A DNA stretch of 47,130 nt from Defluviicoccus sp. GTDB taxonomy: Bacteria > Pseudomonadota > Alphaproteobacteria > MPNO01. Positions 1-7,519 of this stretch are shown here, one piece after another. Each line of letters begins with the position of its first letter. Positions within the stretch are counted from its first letter, which is position 1. The stretch lies in assembly GCA_022826125.1 (NCBI GenBank), contig JAJDVM010000053.1, positions 1-47,130 on the forward strand, given 5' to 3'. A model generated the notes under the pieces. The model was given only the letters and a program-made list of their open reading frames with translations, was not told the origin of the DNA and ran no database searches. The position numbers and the translations under genes were made by a program.

Positions 1-286
1 CGACGCGACCCGCCGCTGGCCTGTGGACAAGTGGACAGCCGCTCCGCGCCTGACCACTTCCCCACAGGCCCCAACAACCACAACAGAAGCGGTCAATCCA
101 TGTGCTAGAAAAACCGGACAAATCTACTTGCTAGCGACACCGGTATCCCCGAAGGGTATCGCGGCGACGGTTCGATGGCATACATGCGCCGACCTGTTGA
201 GAACCGCCGCTCGTTTCGTGCGACCCCGGCGTCCGAGAGGGAAATCCGCGACTTCGGCCTGCCAGCCAAGCGATAATGGCAAGCCT
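1..286. other. No gene recognised at the left edge
   Basis: I see no convincing gene here. An open frame on the plus strand (23-304) has no recognisable domain and no ribosome binding site. The minus-strand frames are antisense shadows of the toxin-antitoxin genes. The stretch just before the promoter is less GC-rich than the rest of the window. Confidence 0.5.
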
Positions 287-315
287 TTGACCTGCGATTC
301 CTGATGGCATAATTT
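287..315 (+). promoter_or_regulatory. Predicted sigma-70 promoter of the toxin-antitoxin pair
   Basis: A TTGACC -35 box (287-292) is separated by exactly 17 bases from a TAATTT -10 box (310-315), in a locally AT-rich patch. The antitoxin start codon lies 48 bases downstream. This is a sequence match only; the start site is predicted near 322. Confidence 0.5.
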
Positions 316-362
316 GATTGGCGGTCCGCAGACGGGCTCCCGATCGAACAGAAGGCGCCGGC

Positions 363-620
363 ATGGGCAGCAGCATCACCGTTCGCGACATCGATCCGGG
401 AGACAAATCCTGGCTTCGGCGCGAGGCGCGGCAGGTCGGCGTCTCGATGGAAGAGTTGGTCCGCCGCCTGATCCACGAGAAGCGCATCAAGACCGAGTGT
501 CGGCCGAAGCCGTCCGAGGCCTTCGCGCGTCATTTCGGAGAGGATCACGGCGTCGATCTTCCGCCCCCGGTTCGTTGCGGCTACGAACCGCTGACTTTCT
601 CCGGCGAGAAGGACGAATGA
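363..620 (+). CDS. FitA/VapB-type antitoxin
   Basis: An 85-residue ribbon-helix-helix antitoxin. The N-terminus begins with a short strand (SITVRDID) followed by two helices, with the family's GVSMEELVRRLI segment, as in FitA-like antitoxins. Such proteins bind their own promoter as dimers and neutralise a partner PIN RNase through the C-terminal tail. The ATG at 363 is chosen because AGAAGG sits just upstream and the ribbon-helix-helix starts immediately; an upstream TTG at 318 would add a basic tail with no domain content. The stop codon overlaps the toxin start (ATGA at 617-620), so the two genes are probably translationally coupled and autoregulated from the promoter at 287-315. Confidence 0.85.
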   Translation: MGSSITVRDIDPGDKSWLRREARQVGVSMEELVRRLIHEKRIKTECRPKPSEAFARHFGEDHGVDLPPPVRCGYEPLTFSGEKDE

Positions 621-1066
621 TTGTCCCGCTCGCTTGGCTGATAGATACCAACGTCGTCTCCGAAATGATGCGTCCACGGCCTGAACCGCGGGTCGCGGCC
701 TTTTTGGACTCCATCGCCGACGAGGGCCTCGGCCTCTCATCCGTCACCGTCTGGGAGGTGCTCGACGGCATCGGCCGTCTGGCTCCCGGTCGGCGGCGTC
801 GCGGACTCGCCGACCGGTTCCACGACCTTCTCGACGAACTGTTCGAGGACCGCATCGTCGAGTGGACCCTGGCCGATGCGCAGGCGTGTGCGCGGATCAT
901 GGAGGGCAAGCGCCGCCGCGGCGAGGCGCTCGACGACCACGTGCCGGACGCCTTCCTCGCCGCGGCGGCCGCCACGCGCGGTCTCGCCGTCGTGACGAGG
1001 AACACCGGCGAGTTCCGCAACACCGGCGTCGAGACCGTCGATCCCTGGGTCGATGCGCGTACCTGA
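617..1066 (+). CDS. FitB/VapC-type PIN-domain toxin (endoribonuclease)
   Basis: A 149-residue PIN-domain protein, the usual length for VapC/FitB toxins. The acidic metal-binding residues are visible: D10 in LIDTNVVSE, E47 in VTVWEVLDG, and the Asp of PDAFLAAAAA near residue 113, followed by the FitB-like tail VVTRNTGEF and DPW. Family members are Mg-dependent RNases that cut tRNA or mRNA and are held inactive by the antitoxin. The frame is open far upstream, but the ATG at 617 overlapping the antitoxin stop is the natural start. The pair is complete with no sign of decay, and it stands at the boundary of the catabolic genes, a position often seen at the edges of accessory DNA. Confidence 0.9.
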   Translation: MIVPLAWLIDTNVVSEMMRPRPEPRVAAFLDSIADEGLGLSSVTVWEVLDGIGRLAPGRRRRGLADRFHDLLDELFEDRIVEWTLADAQACARIMEGKRRRGEALDDHVPDAFLAAAAATRGLAVVTRNTGEFRNTGVETVDPWVDART

Positions 1067-1100
1067 CGTGTCGTATCGTTGCTTTATCCGGCACGACACG
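1067..1100 (+). terminator. Hairpin directly after the toxin stop codon
   Basis: A perfect 8-bp inverted repeat (1067-1074 CGTGTCGT paired with 1093-1100 ACGACACG) with an 18-base loop begins at the base after the toxin stop codon. There is no U-run, so it is not a classical intrinsic terminator. It could protect the mRNA 3' end, act as a weak terminator, or bind a protein. Confidence 0.35.
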
Positions 1101-1246
1101 CTTGCCCTGCCTGAACTGACAATCGGGTAACCCCCCGCAGTTTTTCCTCGGGCGTCCGCGCGCGGGGCCGGCGAATGGCGCCTTCCCGGGAGCGCCGATA
1201 TAGTGCGCGCCGCGATGCGGAATGGAACGCGCGGAGGGACCGCGGG

Positions 1247-2485
1247 GTGACGGTCGAGTCGATTTTCGAGTGGCCGGGGGAGGGGGTAAGCCGGGTTCCC
1301 TTCCGGGTCTATTCCGACCCCGGGATCTACGAGGCGGAGCAGGATCGGATCTTCCGCGGGCCGGTCTGGCATTTCGTCATGATGGACCGGGAGATCCCGG
1401 AGCCCGGCGACTACCGGCGCGCCCGGATCGGCGACACCCCGATCGTCGCGGTCCGCGATGCCGGCGGCGGCATCAACGCGATGGTCAACCGCTGCGTCCA
1501 TCGCGGCAACTTGGTCTGCATCGACGAGGCTGGGCGGGCGGACGGGCGGCTGACCTGCGTTTACCACAACTGGACCTACGATCTGTCGGGCCGGTTGACC
1601 TCGGTCGCGTTCCAGAAGGGCGCCGGCGGCAAGGGCGGCATGCCGGAGGATTTCGACCTCTCGGCCCACCGGATGACGCCCCTCAGGGTCGCGGTCTATC
1701 GCGGGCTGGTGTTCGTTACCCTGTCGGACGACACGCCACCGCTCGAGGATTATCTCGGCCCGGAGATGTGCGCCAATATCGACCGTGTCGTCGGGCGCGA
1801 CATGGTGATCCTCGGCACCTACACGCAGTCGATGGCGAACAACTGGAAGCTCTACATGGAGAACGTTCGCGATTCCTATCACGCGAGCCTGCTCCATCTG
1901 TTCTTCACCGCGACGCGGATCAACCGGTTGTCAATGGACGGAGGGATCAGGCTGTCGGATCGCGGCTGGCACCACATCAGCTACTCCATCGCCGCGACCG
2001 ACCGGGAGGAGCCCGAATACGATCCGGAAAAGCTGCGCGCCGCGGACGACGATTACGACATCGCCGATCCGCGCATCGTGCGCGGCTGGCCGGAATTCGA
2101 GTGCGGGACGACGCTCGCGATCCAGAGCGTCTTTCCCAACTTCGTCCTGCAGCAGACGCTGAACTCGATCGCGCTCAGGATCTGTACGCCGACCGGGCCC
2201 GATTCCTGCGAGTTGTCCTGGCGTATTCTCGGCTGCGCGGACGACAGCGAGGCGGAGCGGGCCGCGCGCGTCCACCAGAGCAACCTGATCGGCCCGGCCG
2301 GGCTGATCTCGATGGAGGACGGCATCGTCGGAAGCTGGGTCCGGCAGGGCACAAGGAGCGAGCCCGACAAGGCCTCGCTGGTCGAGATGGGCGGGCGGGA
2401 CGTCGTGCCCAGCCCCGGGTCGCGGGCAACGGAAGTCTCGGTGCGCGGGTTCTGGCGGGGCTGGCGCGATCTGATGGATATCTGA
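1247..2485 (+). CDS. Rieske-type aromatic-ring-hydroxylating oxygenase, large subunit
   Basis: The 412-residue catalytic subunit of a Rieske non-haem iron oxygenase, which inserts oxygen into an aromatic ring using electrons from a reductase. The Rieske [2Fe-2S] ligands are C83, H85, C104 and H107. The mononuclear-iron motif is D209-x2-H212-x4-H217 within ENVRDSYHASLLHLF, a form typical of salicylate/anthranilate-type oxygenases. The GTG at 1247 is preferred because GGAGGG lies just upstream; a start at 1175 would add 24 Arg-rich residues. The gene is followed 12 bases later by an FAH-family hydrolase and is near two gentisate-dioxygenase-family cupins, so 5-hydroxylation of a salicylate-like acid is a reasonable guess. 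No small subunit, ferredoxin or reductase gene is present in the window, which is unusual for this subgroup. Confidence 0.85.
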   Translation: MTVESIFEWPGEGVSRVPFRVYSDPGIYEAEQDRIFRGPVWHFVMMDREIPEPGDYRRARIGDTPIVAVRDAGGGINAMVNRCVHRGNLVCIDEAGRADGRLTCVYHNWTYDLSGRLTSVAFQKGAGGKGGMPEDFDLSAHRMTPLRVAVYRGLVFVTLSDDTPPLEDYLGPEMCANIDRVVGRDMVILGTYTQSMANNWKLYMENVRDSYHASLLHLFFTATRINRLSMDGGIRLSDRGWHHISYSIAATDREEPEYDPEKLRAADDDYDIADPRIVRGWPEFECGTTLAIQSVFPNFVLQQTLNSIALRICTPTGPDSCELSWRILGCADDSEAERAARVHQSNLIGPAGLISMEDGIVGSWVRQGTRSEPDKASLVEMGGRDVVPSPGSRATEVSVRGFWRGWRDLMDI

Positions 2486-2497
2486 GGGGGTGACGAC

Positions 2498-3352
2498 TTG
2501 AAACTGATGTCCTTCGAGGCCGGGGGGCGGCGATCCTTCGGCACGGTCGACGGCGAGGGCGTGATCGACCTCGGCCCGCGAATGCCCGGGACGACCGGCG
2601 TGGCGGATCTGCTGGACGGCGAGGCGCGGCGCCGGGCGGAAGCGGCGGCGCGCGGCGCGCCGGCGGATTACCGCCTCGACGAGATCGCCTTCCTGCGGCC
2701 GATCCTCTGGCCGGAAAAGACGATCTGCATCGGCGTCAACTACGCCCACCGGAACGAGGAGTACGACGACTCCTCGCTGCCGCCCTTCCCGAGCGTCTTC
2801 ATGCGGGTGCCGGACACGCTGGTCGGCCACGGACAACCCTTGCTACGCCCCCCCGAATCCGAGCAGCTCGACTACGAGGCCGAAATCGCGGTCGTCATCG
2901 GGGAGGGGGGGCGGCGTATCCCGCGCGAACGCGCGCTGGACCATATCGCCGGGCTTACGTGTCTCAACGAGGGCTGCATCCGCGACTGGATGCGGCACGG
3001 CAAGTTCAACGTCACCCAGGGCAAGAACTTCGACAATTGCGGCTCGGTCGGACCCTGGCTGGTGACCGCGGACGAGTTTTCCGGCTACGACGACCTGCGG
3101 GTGACCGGGCGGGTCAACGGCGAGGTCCGCCAGGACGACACGACGGCCAACCTGATCTTCGATTTCGCCTACCTGGTGAGCTACGTCTCGACCTGGGCGG
3201 CGCTCAAGCCGGGCGACGTGATCTCGACCGGCACGCCGACCGGCGCCGGCGCCCGTTTCGATCCGCCCAAGTGGCTGAAAGCGGGCGACGTCGTCGAGGT
3301 CGAGGTCACCGGCATCGGCACGCTACGCAACACAGTGATCGACGAAGGGTGA
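2498..3352 (+). CDS. Fumarylacetoacetate hydrolase (FAH) family protein
   Basis: A 284-residue FAH-fold hydrolase. In aromatic catabolism this family cleaves the C-C bond of fumarylpyruvate or related diketo acids made from gentisate or homogentisate. The metal site is recognisable at LDYEAEIAVVIG (E127 and E129). The downstream acidic ligand, usually Asp in a NDxSxRD motif, is Glu here (LNEGCIRDW, E158). The C-terminal STGTPTGAG loop is standard. The TTG start at 2498 is chosen because GAGGGGG lies seven bases upstream and MKLMSFE matches the family's N-terminus; an ATG at 2507 is the alternative. The gene is co-directional with the Rieske gene (12-base gap), likely one operon. Fumarylpyruvate or maleylpyruvate hydrolase is the best guess; the substrate cannot be fixed from sequence. 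Confidence 0.85.
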   Translation: MKLMSFEAGGRRSFGTVDGEGVIDLGPRMPGTTGVADLLDGEARRRAEAAARGAPADYRLDEIAFLRPILWPEKTICIGVNYAHRNEEYDDSSLPPFPSVFMRVPDTLVGHGQPLLRPPESEQLDYEAEIAVVIGEGGRRIPRERALDHIAGLTCLNEGCIRDWMRHGKFNVTQGKNFDNCGSVGPWLVTADEFSGYDDLRVTGRVNGEVRQDDTTANLIFDFAYLVSYVSTWAALKPGDVISTGTPTGAGARFDPPKWLKAGDVVEVEVTGIGTLRNTVIDEG

Positions 3353-3356
3353 AGCG

Positions 3357-3448
3357 TCCCTCGATACGGCGCTGCGCGCCTACTCGGGATGAGGGTTTTC
3401 GCGCGACTCCCTCACCCTGGGTAGCGCGAAGCCGCGTGTCGCAGGGCC
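3357..3448. repeat. Palindromic intergenic element, degenerate copy
   Basis: The left arm (3357-3394, containing CTCGATACGG and TACTCGGGATGAGG) is the inverted complement of the right arm (3410-3448, containing CCTCACCCTGGGTAGCGC and CCGCGTGTCG). It is a diverged copy of the better conserved element at 22261-22369. It fills the gap between two convergent genes almost exactly, so it could act as a bidirectional terminator. Confidence 0.75.
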
Positions 3449-3452
3449 GGCG

Positions 3453-4631
3453 CTACCCCAGCTCCACGACGGCTCCGCTCTCGCTCCTGCCCTGCGCCCG
3501 GTAGTGGCCGAGCTTCTCGATCAGCGGCCGGTCGGTGTAGCTGTAGAGGATCGCGTCGGTCTTGCCCGTGTTGACGAAGCGCCGCCAGCGGTGGTTGGGC
3601 ACCACGAAGAAGTCGTTGCGCGCCCAGCCCATCTCCTCGCCGTCCACCTCGGTCGTGCCGTCGCCGTCCGCCACCCAGTAGATCGTGGACGCGGTGTGGC
3701 GGAACGGCTGCGTCGCCTCGCCCGGGCGCAGGAGCTGGGCGCGGTAGGAGATCGTGGTGAACACCGGCGCGCCGTTCTCCGGGTTGACCAGCTCGACGAT
3801 GATCCCCTCGTGCGGATCGCCGTCGAAGCCCGCGAGATCGCCGAGCGCGGCGCGGATATCGACCCCCGAATAGAGGAACATCGGCGAGTTGCCCTGGCCG
3901 CTGCCCCTGTGATGCGGCGCGAACAACGGGCGGATGCCGGCGCGGCCGTAGAACCGCCCGGAGAAGCCGTCCGCCGGGTTGCCGTGCTCGACCGCGTTCT
4001 CGGTGTCGTCGCGTGCCCAGGCGCAGCCGAGGAAGTCGATCAGCGGCCAATCCAGCGTATCCGCCCAGATCACCGGAGTGTCGTCGTCGTTGCCGTGCTC
4101 GTGCCAGGTGCCGTTGGGCGTGAAGACCAGGTCCCCGCGCTTCGGGTACATCTTCTCGCCCTCGACGATGGTGTAGCCGCCGCTGTCGGAGATGATCGTC
4201 CGGCTCGCGTTCGGAGTGTGCAGATGCGACTCCGCGTCGTCGCCCCGCTTGTAGATCGAGATCGCGATCCGCATCGTGTTGGTGACCTTGACCCCGGTCA
4301 GCCCGAAGGCGGGGTTGGTCAGCAGCACCGACTGCCGCTCGGTCAGTTCCAGCGGGCAGAGCTCGGCGAGCTTCAGCAGATAGGGCTCGATGTCGCCCCA
4401 GCGCCAGACATGGGGCTGGGCCGAGGGGTACTCGACGGTGAGGCTGTGCGCCGACGGGGACGGCCGATCCGAGACGCCGAGATGCCACGCCTTCTGGTTC
4501 GGCAGGTTCCAGCGGGTGCGGATCCAGATGTCGTTCGCGCGCACCTCCTCGTTGAGCTCCTCGAGCTCGTTGATGATCAGCTCGAGCTCGTGCGCGCGGT
4601 TGCTGCCTGCGCGCTCCTTCGCGGTCGCCAT
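3453..4631 (-). CDS. Gentisate 1,2-dioxygenase-family bicupin (divergent member)
   Basis: A 392-residue two-cupin protein of the gentisate/1-hydroxy-2-naphthoate/salicylate dioxygenase family. These are Fe(II) enzymes that open a hydroxylated aromatic acid next to the carboxyl-bearing carbon. The N-terminal cupin keeps probable iron ligands H136 and H138 (SHLHTPNASR), H177/H179 (TWHEHG) and the substrate-binding Arg R144. The C-terminal cupin has FRHTAS and VPNHRWRRF. It has about 50 more residues than its neighbour at 6486, mostly an acidic N-terminal helix, and its motif HLHTPNASR departs from the common HRHTxxAxR. A strong AGGAGG precedes the ATG. It is divergent from the CoA ligase and convergent with the FAH gene. 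The substrate may be a substituted salicylate or hydroxynaphthoate rather than gentisate. Confidence 0.8.
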   Translation of the reverse strand: MATAKERAGSNRAHELELIINELEELNEEVRANDIWIRTRWNLPNQKAWHLGVSDRPSPSAHSLTVEYPSAQPHVWRWGDIEPYLLKLAELCPLELTERQSVLLTNPAFGLTGVKVTNTMRIAISIYKRGDDAESHLHTPNASRTIISDSGGYTIVEGEKMYPKRGDLVFTPNGTWHEHGNDDDTPVIWADTLDWPLIDFLGCAWARDDTENAVEHGNPADGFSGRFYGRAGIRPLFAPHHRGSGQGNSPMFLYSGVDIRAALGDLAGFDGDPHEGIIVELVNPENGAPVFTTISYRAQLLRPGEATQPFRHTASTIYWVADGDGTTEVDGEEMGWARNDFFVVPNHRWRRFVNTGKTDAILYSYTDRPLIEKLGHYRAQGRSESGAVVELG

Positions 4632-4746
4632 GTCGGGCCTCCTCGGACGGGTCTGCGAGCAGTTTTCGCCCCACGCGGTTCGCGGTCAAGGACGATGTGC
4701 CGGGATGCCCTTGTTCCGACAACGCCGTCCCTGCACCCTCGGTCCC

Positions 4747-6390
4747 GTGAACAAGTTCGATCTCGTGCTCGATCCGGCGGCGATGCCGGAGCGGATTTTC
4801 GCGCTGCCGGAACTCTCCTATCCCGACCGGCTCAACATCGCGCAGGCGGTCTTCGCCGGCGCCGAGGCGAACGGCTGGCTCGACCGCACCGCCTATGTCT
4901 GTGAGAGCCGGCGCTGGAGCTACGGCGATCTGGTCGCGGGCACGAAGCGGGTCGCCGGAGCGCTGCGGGCGGCTGGAGTCGGGCCGGAGGACCGGGTGAT
5001 CCTGCGGATGCGGGATTCCCCGGAGCTCGTCATGGCGCTGCTCGCCGTGAAGGGGCTTGGCGCGATCGCAATCCCGACCTTCGTGCAGCTCCGCGCCGAC
5101 GACCTCGCCTACCGGGCGCGCGATACCGGGGCGCGGTTCGCCGTCGTCGAGGATGGCCTCCTGGACGAGGTCGCTCACGCACATGACGCCGGCTGCGGGC
5201 TCGCACGGGTAATCGTCGCGCCCGCCGACCCGACCGGCCGCTTCGATTCGCTGGATGCGCTGGCGGCGGAAGCGGAGCCGGTCGAGGCCTGGGCCGATAC
5301 CGGTGCGGACGATCTCTGCCTGATCGTCTACACCTCCGGCACCACCGGGCGGCCCAAGGCCGCGGCGCATTGCCACCGCGACCTGATGGCGACGGGCGAC
5401 ACCTTCCCGCGCTACGTGCTGAAGGCGGGGGCGGACGACGTGTTCGCCGGGCCGCCGGCGCTCCCCTTCACCATGGGCATGTCGTTCTTCATGTATTACC
5501 CGCTCCGCTTCGGGGCGTCGTCGGTGCTGTGCCCGGAGAAGACGGTCGAGGCCTATGTCGAGGCGCTGGCGGAGCACCGGCCGACGATCTTCATCTGCGT
5601 GCCGACCTTCTACCGCCGGTTGCTGGAGCATCGCCGCGCGGGCGGCGCGCTCGCGCTCGATTCGGTCCGCATCCTTCTCTGCGCCGGCGAGCCGCTGAAC
5701 CCCGAGTTCGAGATCGCCTGGCACGAGGAGACCGGGGTGCCGTTCCAGCAGCTCATCGGCACCACCGAGATGTTCCACGCCTTCGTCGGCTTTCGCTGCG
5801 GCGAGGACGAAATCCGCCGCGAGACCCTGGGCACCGTCTGTCCGGGATACGAGATCTCGGTGCGCGACCCCGACAGCTTCCGCCCGGTTCCGCCGAGCGC
5901 GGAGGGGCTGATGTGCGTCCGCGGCCCCACCGCCACCGTCTATTGGAGCCCGAGCGAGACGCAGTCGGAGGCGGTGCGCGAGGGCTGGTCGGTGGTCAAC
6001 GACCTGATCCGCAAGGACGCCGACGGGTTTATCCGCTTCGTCGCCCGGCGCGACGAGATGATCGTCTCGGGCGGGCTCAACATCGCGCCGGTCGATGTCG
6101 AGCGTATTCTGCTGCGCCACCCGGCGGTCCGGGAATGCGCCTGCGTCGGCGCGCCCGACGAGGCCGGCGAGCGCGCGTCCGTGGTCAAGGCCTTCGTCGT
6201 CGCCGAGGTCGATGCCGAGCCCGGCGATGCGCTCGCCCGCGAGCTCCAGGAGTTCTTCAAGGCGAACGGACCGCCCTTCATGTACCCGCGCCGCATCGCC
6301 TTCGTCGACGCGCTGCCCAAAAGCCTGACCGGCAAGGTGCAGCGTTCGGTGCTGAGGAAGCGGGCGTGGGAGGAGGCGGGGCAGGGCTGA
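4747..6390 (+). CDS. Aryl-CoA ligase (benzoate/aminobenzoate-CoA ligase family)
   Basis: A 547-residue adenylate-forming enzyme (ANL superfamily) that activates a carboxylic acid to its CoA thioester via an acyl-adenylate. The P-loop YTSGTTGRPK lies near residues 195-204, the A8 hinge region with DEMIVSGGLNI follows, and the catalytic Lys sits in SLTGKVQR near residue 530. The overall look (FHAFVGFR, GTVCPGYEISV) is of the benzoate/4-hydroxybenzoate/2-aminobenzoate-CoA ligase group. The start is uncertain: GTG at 4747 gives the family-length protein, ATG at 4705 adds 14 residues, and neither has a strong ribosome binding site. It is divergent from the bicupin at 4631 and upstream of a second cupin. 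CoA activation beside ring-cleaving cupins suggests either a parallel route or a CoA-thioester hydroxylation route. Confidence 0.85.
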   Translation: MNKFDLVLDPAAMPERIFALPELSYPDRLNIAQAVFAGAEANGWLDRTAYVCESRRWSYGDLVAGTKRVAGALRAAGVGPEDRVILRMRDSPELVMALLAVKGLGAIAIPTFVQLRADDLAYRARDTGARFAVVEDGLLDEVAHAHDAGCGLARVIVAPADPTGRFDSLDALAAEAEPVEAWADTGADDLCLIVYTSGTTGRPKAAAHCHRDLMATGDTFPRYVLKAGADDVFAGPPALPFTMGMSFFMYYPLRFGASSVLCPEKTVEAYVEALAEHRPTIFICVPTFYRRLLEHRRAGGALALDSVRILLCAGEPLNPEFEIAWHEETGVPFQQLIGTTEMFHAFVGFRCGEDEIRRETLGTVCPGYEISVRDPDSFRPVPPSAEGLMCVRGPTATVYWSPSETQSEAVREGWSVVNDLIRKDADGFIRFVARRDEMIVSGGLNIAPVDVERILLRHPAVRECACVGAPDEAGERASVVKAFVVAEVDAEPGDALARELQEFFKANGPPFMYPRRIAFVDALPKSLTGKVQRSVLRKRAWEEAGQG

Positions 6391-6485
6391 CGTTCCGGTG
6401 CCGGCTTGGCCGGGGAAGCGGCGGTTCACTAACATCCGGGATGGGCCGGCGGCTCGACGCTAGCCGGGAACCGGGGAGACGCGAC

Positions 6486-7505
6486 ATGAACCACGCGGAA
6501 GACTCCCTCTCTGAATTTCACCGCACTCTGCGCGAATCGGCGGTCTGGCCGTTCTGGGAAGTCTGCGACGACGTCATGATGTCGGAGCCTTGCGCGCCGG
6601 ACGCGCCGCGGATATGGCGCTGGAAAGACCTGCTGCCGTTTATCGACCGCGCGGGCCGCGAGGTCTCGATGGAAAACGCCGAGCGCCGCGCGCTTATGCT
6701 GGTGAACCCGGATTTCGGTGGCAAGAGCTTCACCACCACCAATCTGTTCGCCGGGATCCAGATCCTCGAGCCCGGCGAGGCCGCGGTATCGCACCGCCAT
6801 ACCGCGTCCGCGATGCGTTTCGTTGTCGAGGGCGGCGGCATCACGGTGGTCAACGGCCAGCCCTGCCCGATGGAACCCGGCGATCTCATCCTGACGCCCA
6901 ACTGGGCGTGGCACGAACACAGCAATCCGACCGACCGGAGGGTGGTCTGGCTGGATGCGCTGGATATTCCGCTGGCCCAAAATCTGGGACCGATGTTCAT
7001 GGAGCACGGCGGCACCAACCGGGTGGAGGACGACCTGTCCGCCCTACCCGATCGGGCTTTTGCGGCCGGCGGATACATGCCCGATATCGCAGCGCCCGCC
7101 ACGCGGCACTCGCCGATGTTCCGCTATCCCTGGACACAAACCGTCGCGGCGCTGAACGCGGTTCCCGTGGCGCCCGACGGGGCGCGCAGGGTGCGCTACA
7201 CCAACCCCGTCGATGGCGGCCCGGTGATCCGCAGCATGGACTGCTACGCGTGGGAGCTCGCCGAGGGTCAGGAAACCCGGCCGGCCCGTACGACCTCCAA
7301 CGCCATCGTCACGGTGGTGGAGGGCGAAGGCCGGTCGGCCATCGGCGAGGAAACCATCCAATGGGCCGAACACGACGTGTTCACCGTCCCGCACTGGAAC
7401 TGGACTTCCCACATCGCGGTCAGCCGGACCGCCCGCCTGTTCGTCTACACGGATCGCGAGGTGCTTCGGCTGTTCGATTTCCTTCGCGACGAATACAGGG
7501 GCTGA
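6486..7505 (+). CDS. Gentisate 1,2-dioxygenase
   Basis: A 339-residue bicupin close to the usual length of gentisate 1,2-dioxygenases, which convert gentisate to maleylpyruvate using Fe(II) and O2. Probable iron ligands are H103 and H105 in SHRHTASAMRFVVEG, and H143 or H145 in WAWHEHSN; R111 after the His pair matches the family's substrate Arg. The second cupin carries RPARTTSNAIVTVVEG. The frame is open far upstream, but ATG 6486 is preferred because GGGGAGA lies just before it. It follows the CoA ligase by 95 bases on the same strand and converges with the dienelactone hydrolase. Together with the FAH hydrolase at 2498 it would make a gentisate branch, though no maleylpyruvate isomerase is seen. 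Salicylate or 1-hydroxy-2-naphthoate dioxygenase activity cannot be excluded. Confidence 0.85.
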   Translation: MNHAEDSLSEFHRTLRESAVWPFWEVCDDVMMSEPCAPDAPRIWRWKDLLPFIDRAGREVSMENAERRALMLVNPDFGGKSFTTTNLFAGIQILEPGEAAVSHRHTASAMRFVVEGGGITVVNGQPCPMEPGDLILTPNWAWHEHSNPTDRRVVWLDALDIPLAQNLGPMFMEHGGTNRVEDDLSALPDRAFAAGGYMPDIAAPATRHSPMFRYPWTQTVAALNAVPVAPDGARRVRYTNPVDGGPVIRSMDCYAWELAEGQETRPARTTSNAIVTVVEGEGRSAIGEETIQWAEHDVFTVPHWNWTSHIAVSRTARLFVYTDREVLRLFDFLRDEYRG

Positions 7506-7519
7506 GGTTCCCCCGGTCC

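Noticed and set aside
9-80. Possible DnaA boxes (TGTGGACAA and TTCCCCACA) suggesting an origin
   Set aside because: Each departs from the consensus, there are only two, and there is no AT-rich unwinding region or dnaA/parA/repABC gene nearby.
1175-1246. N-terminal extension of the Rieske protein from ATG 1175
   Set aside because: The extension is a basic low-complexity tail, and GTG 1247 has a good ribosome binding site.
3412-6435. A 1007-codon open frame on the minus strand
   Set aside because: It is the antisense and out-of-frame shadow of the two cupins and the CoA ligase in a GC-rich genome; its product is low-complexity Arg/Ala/Pro without domains.
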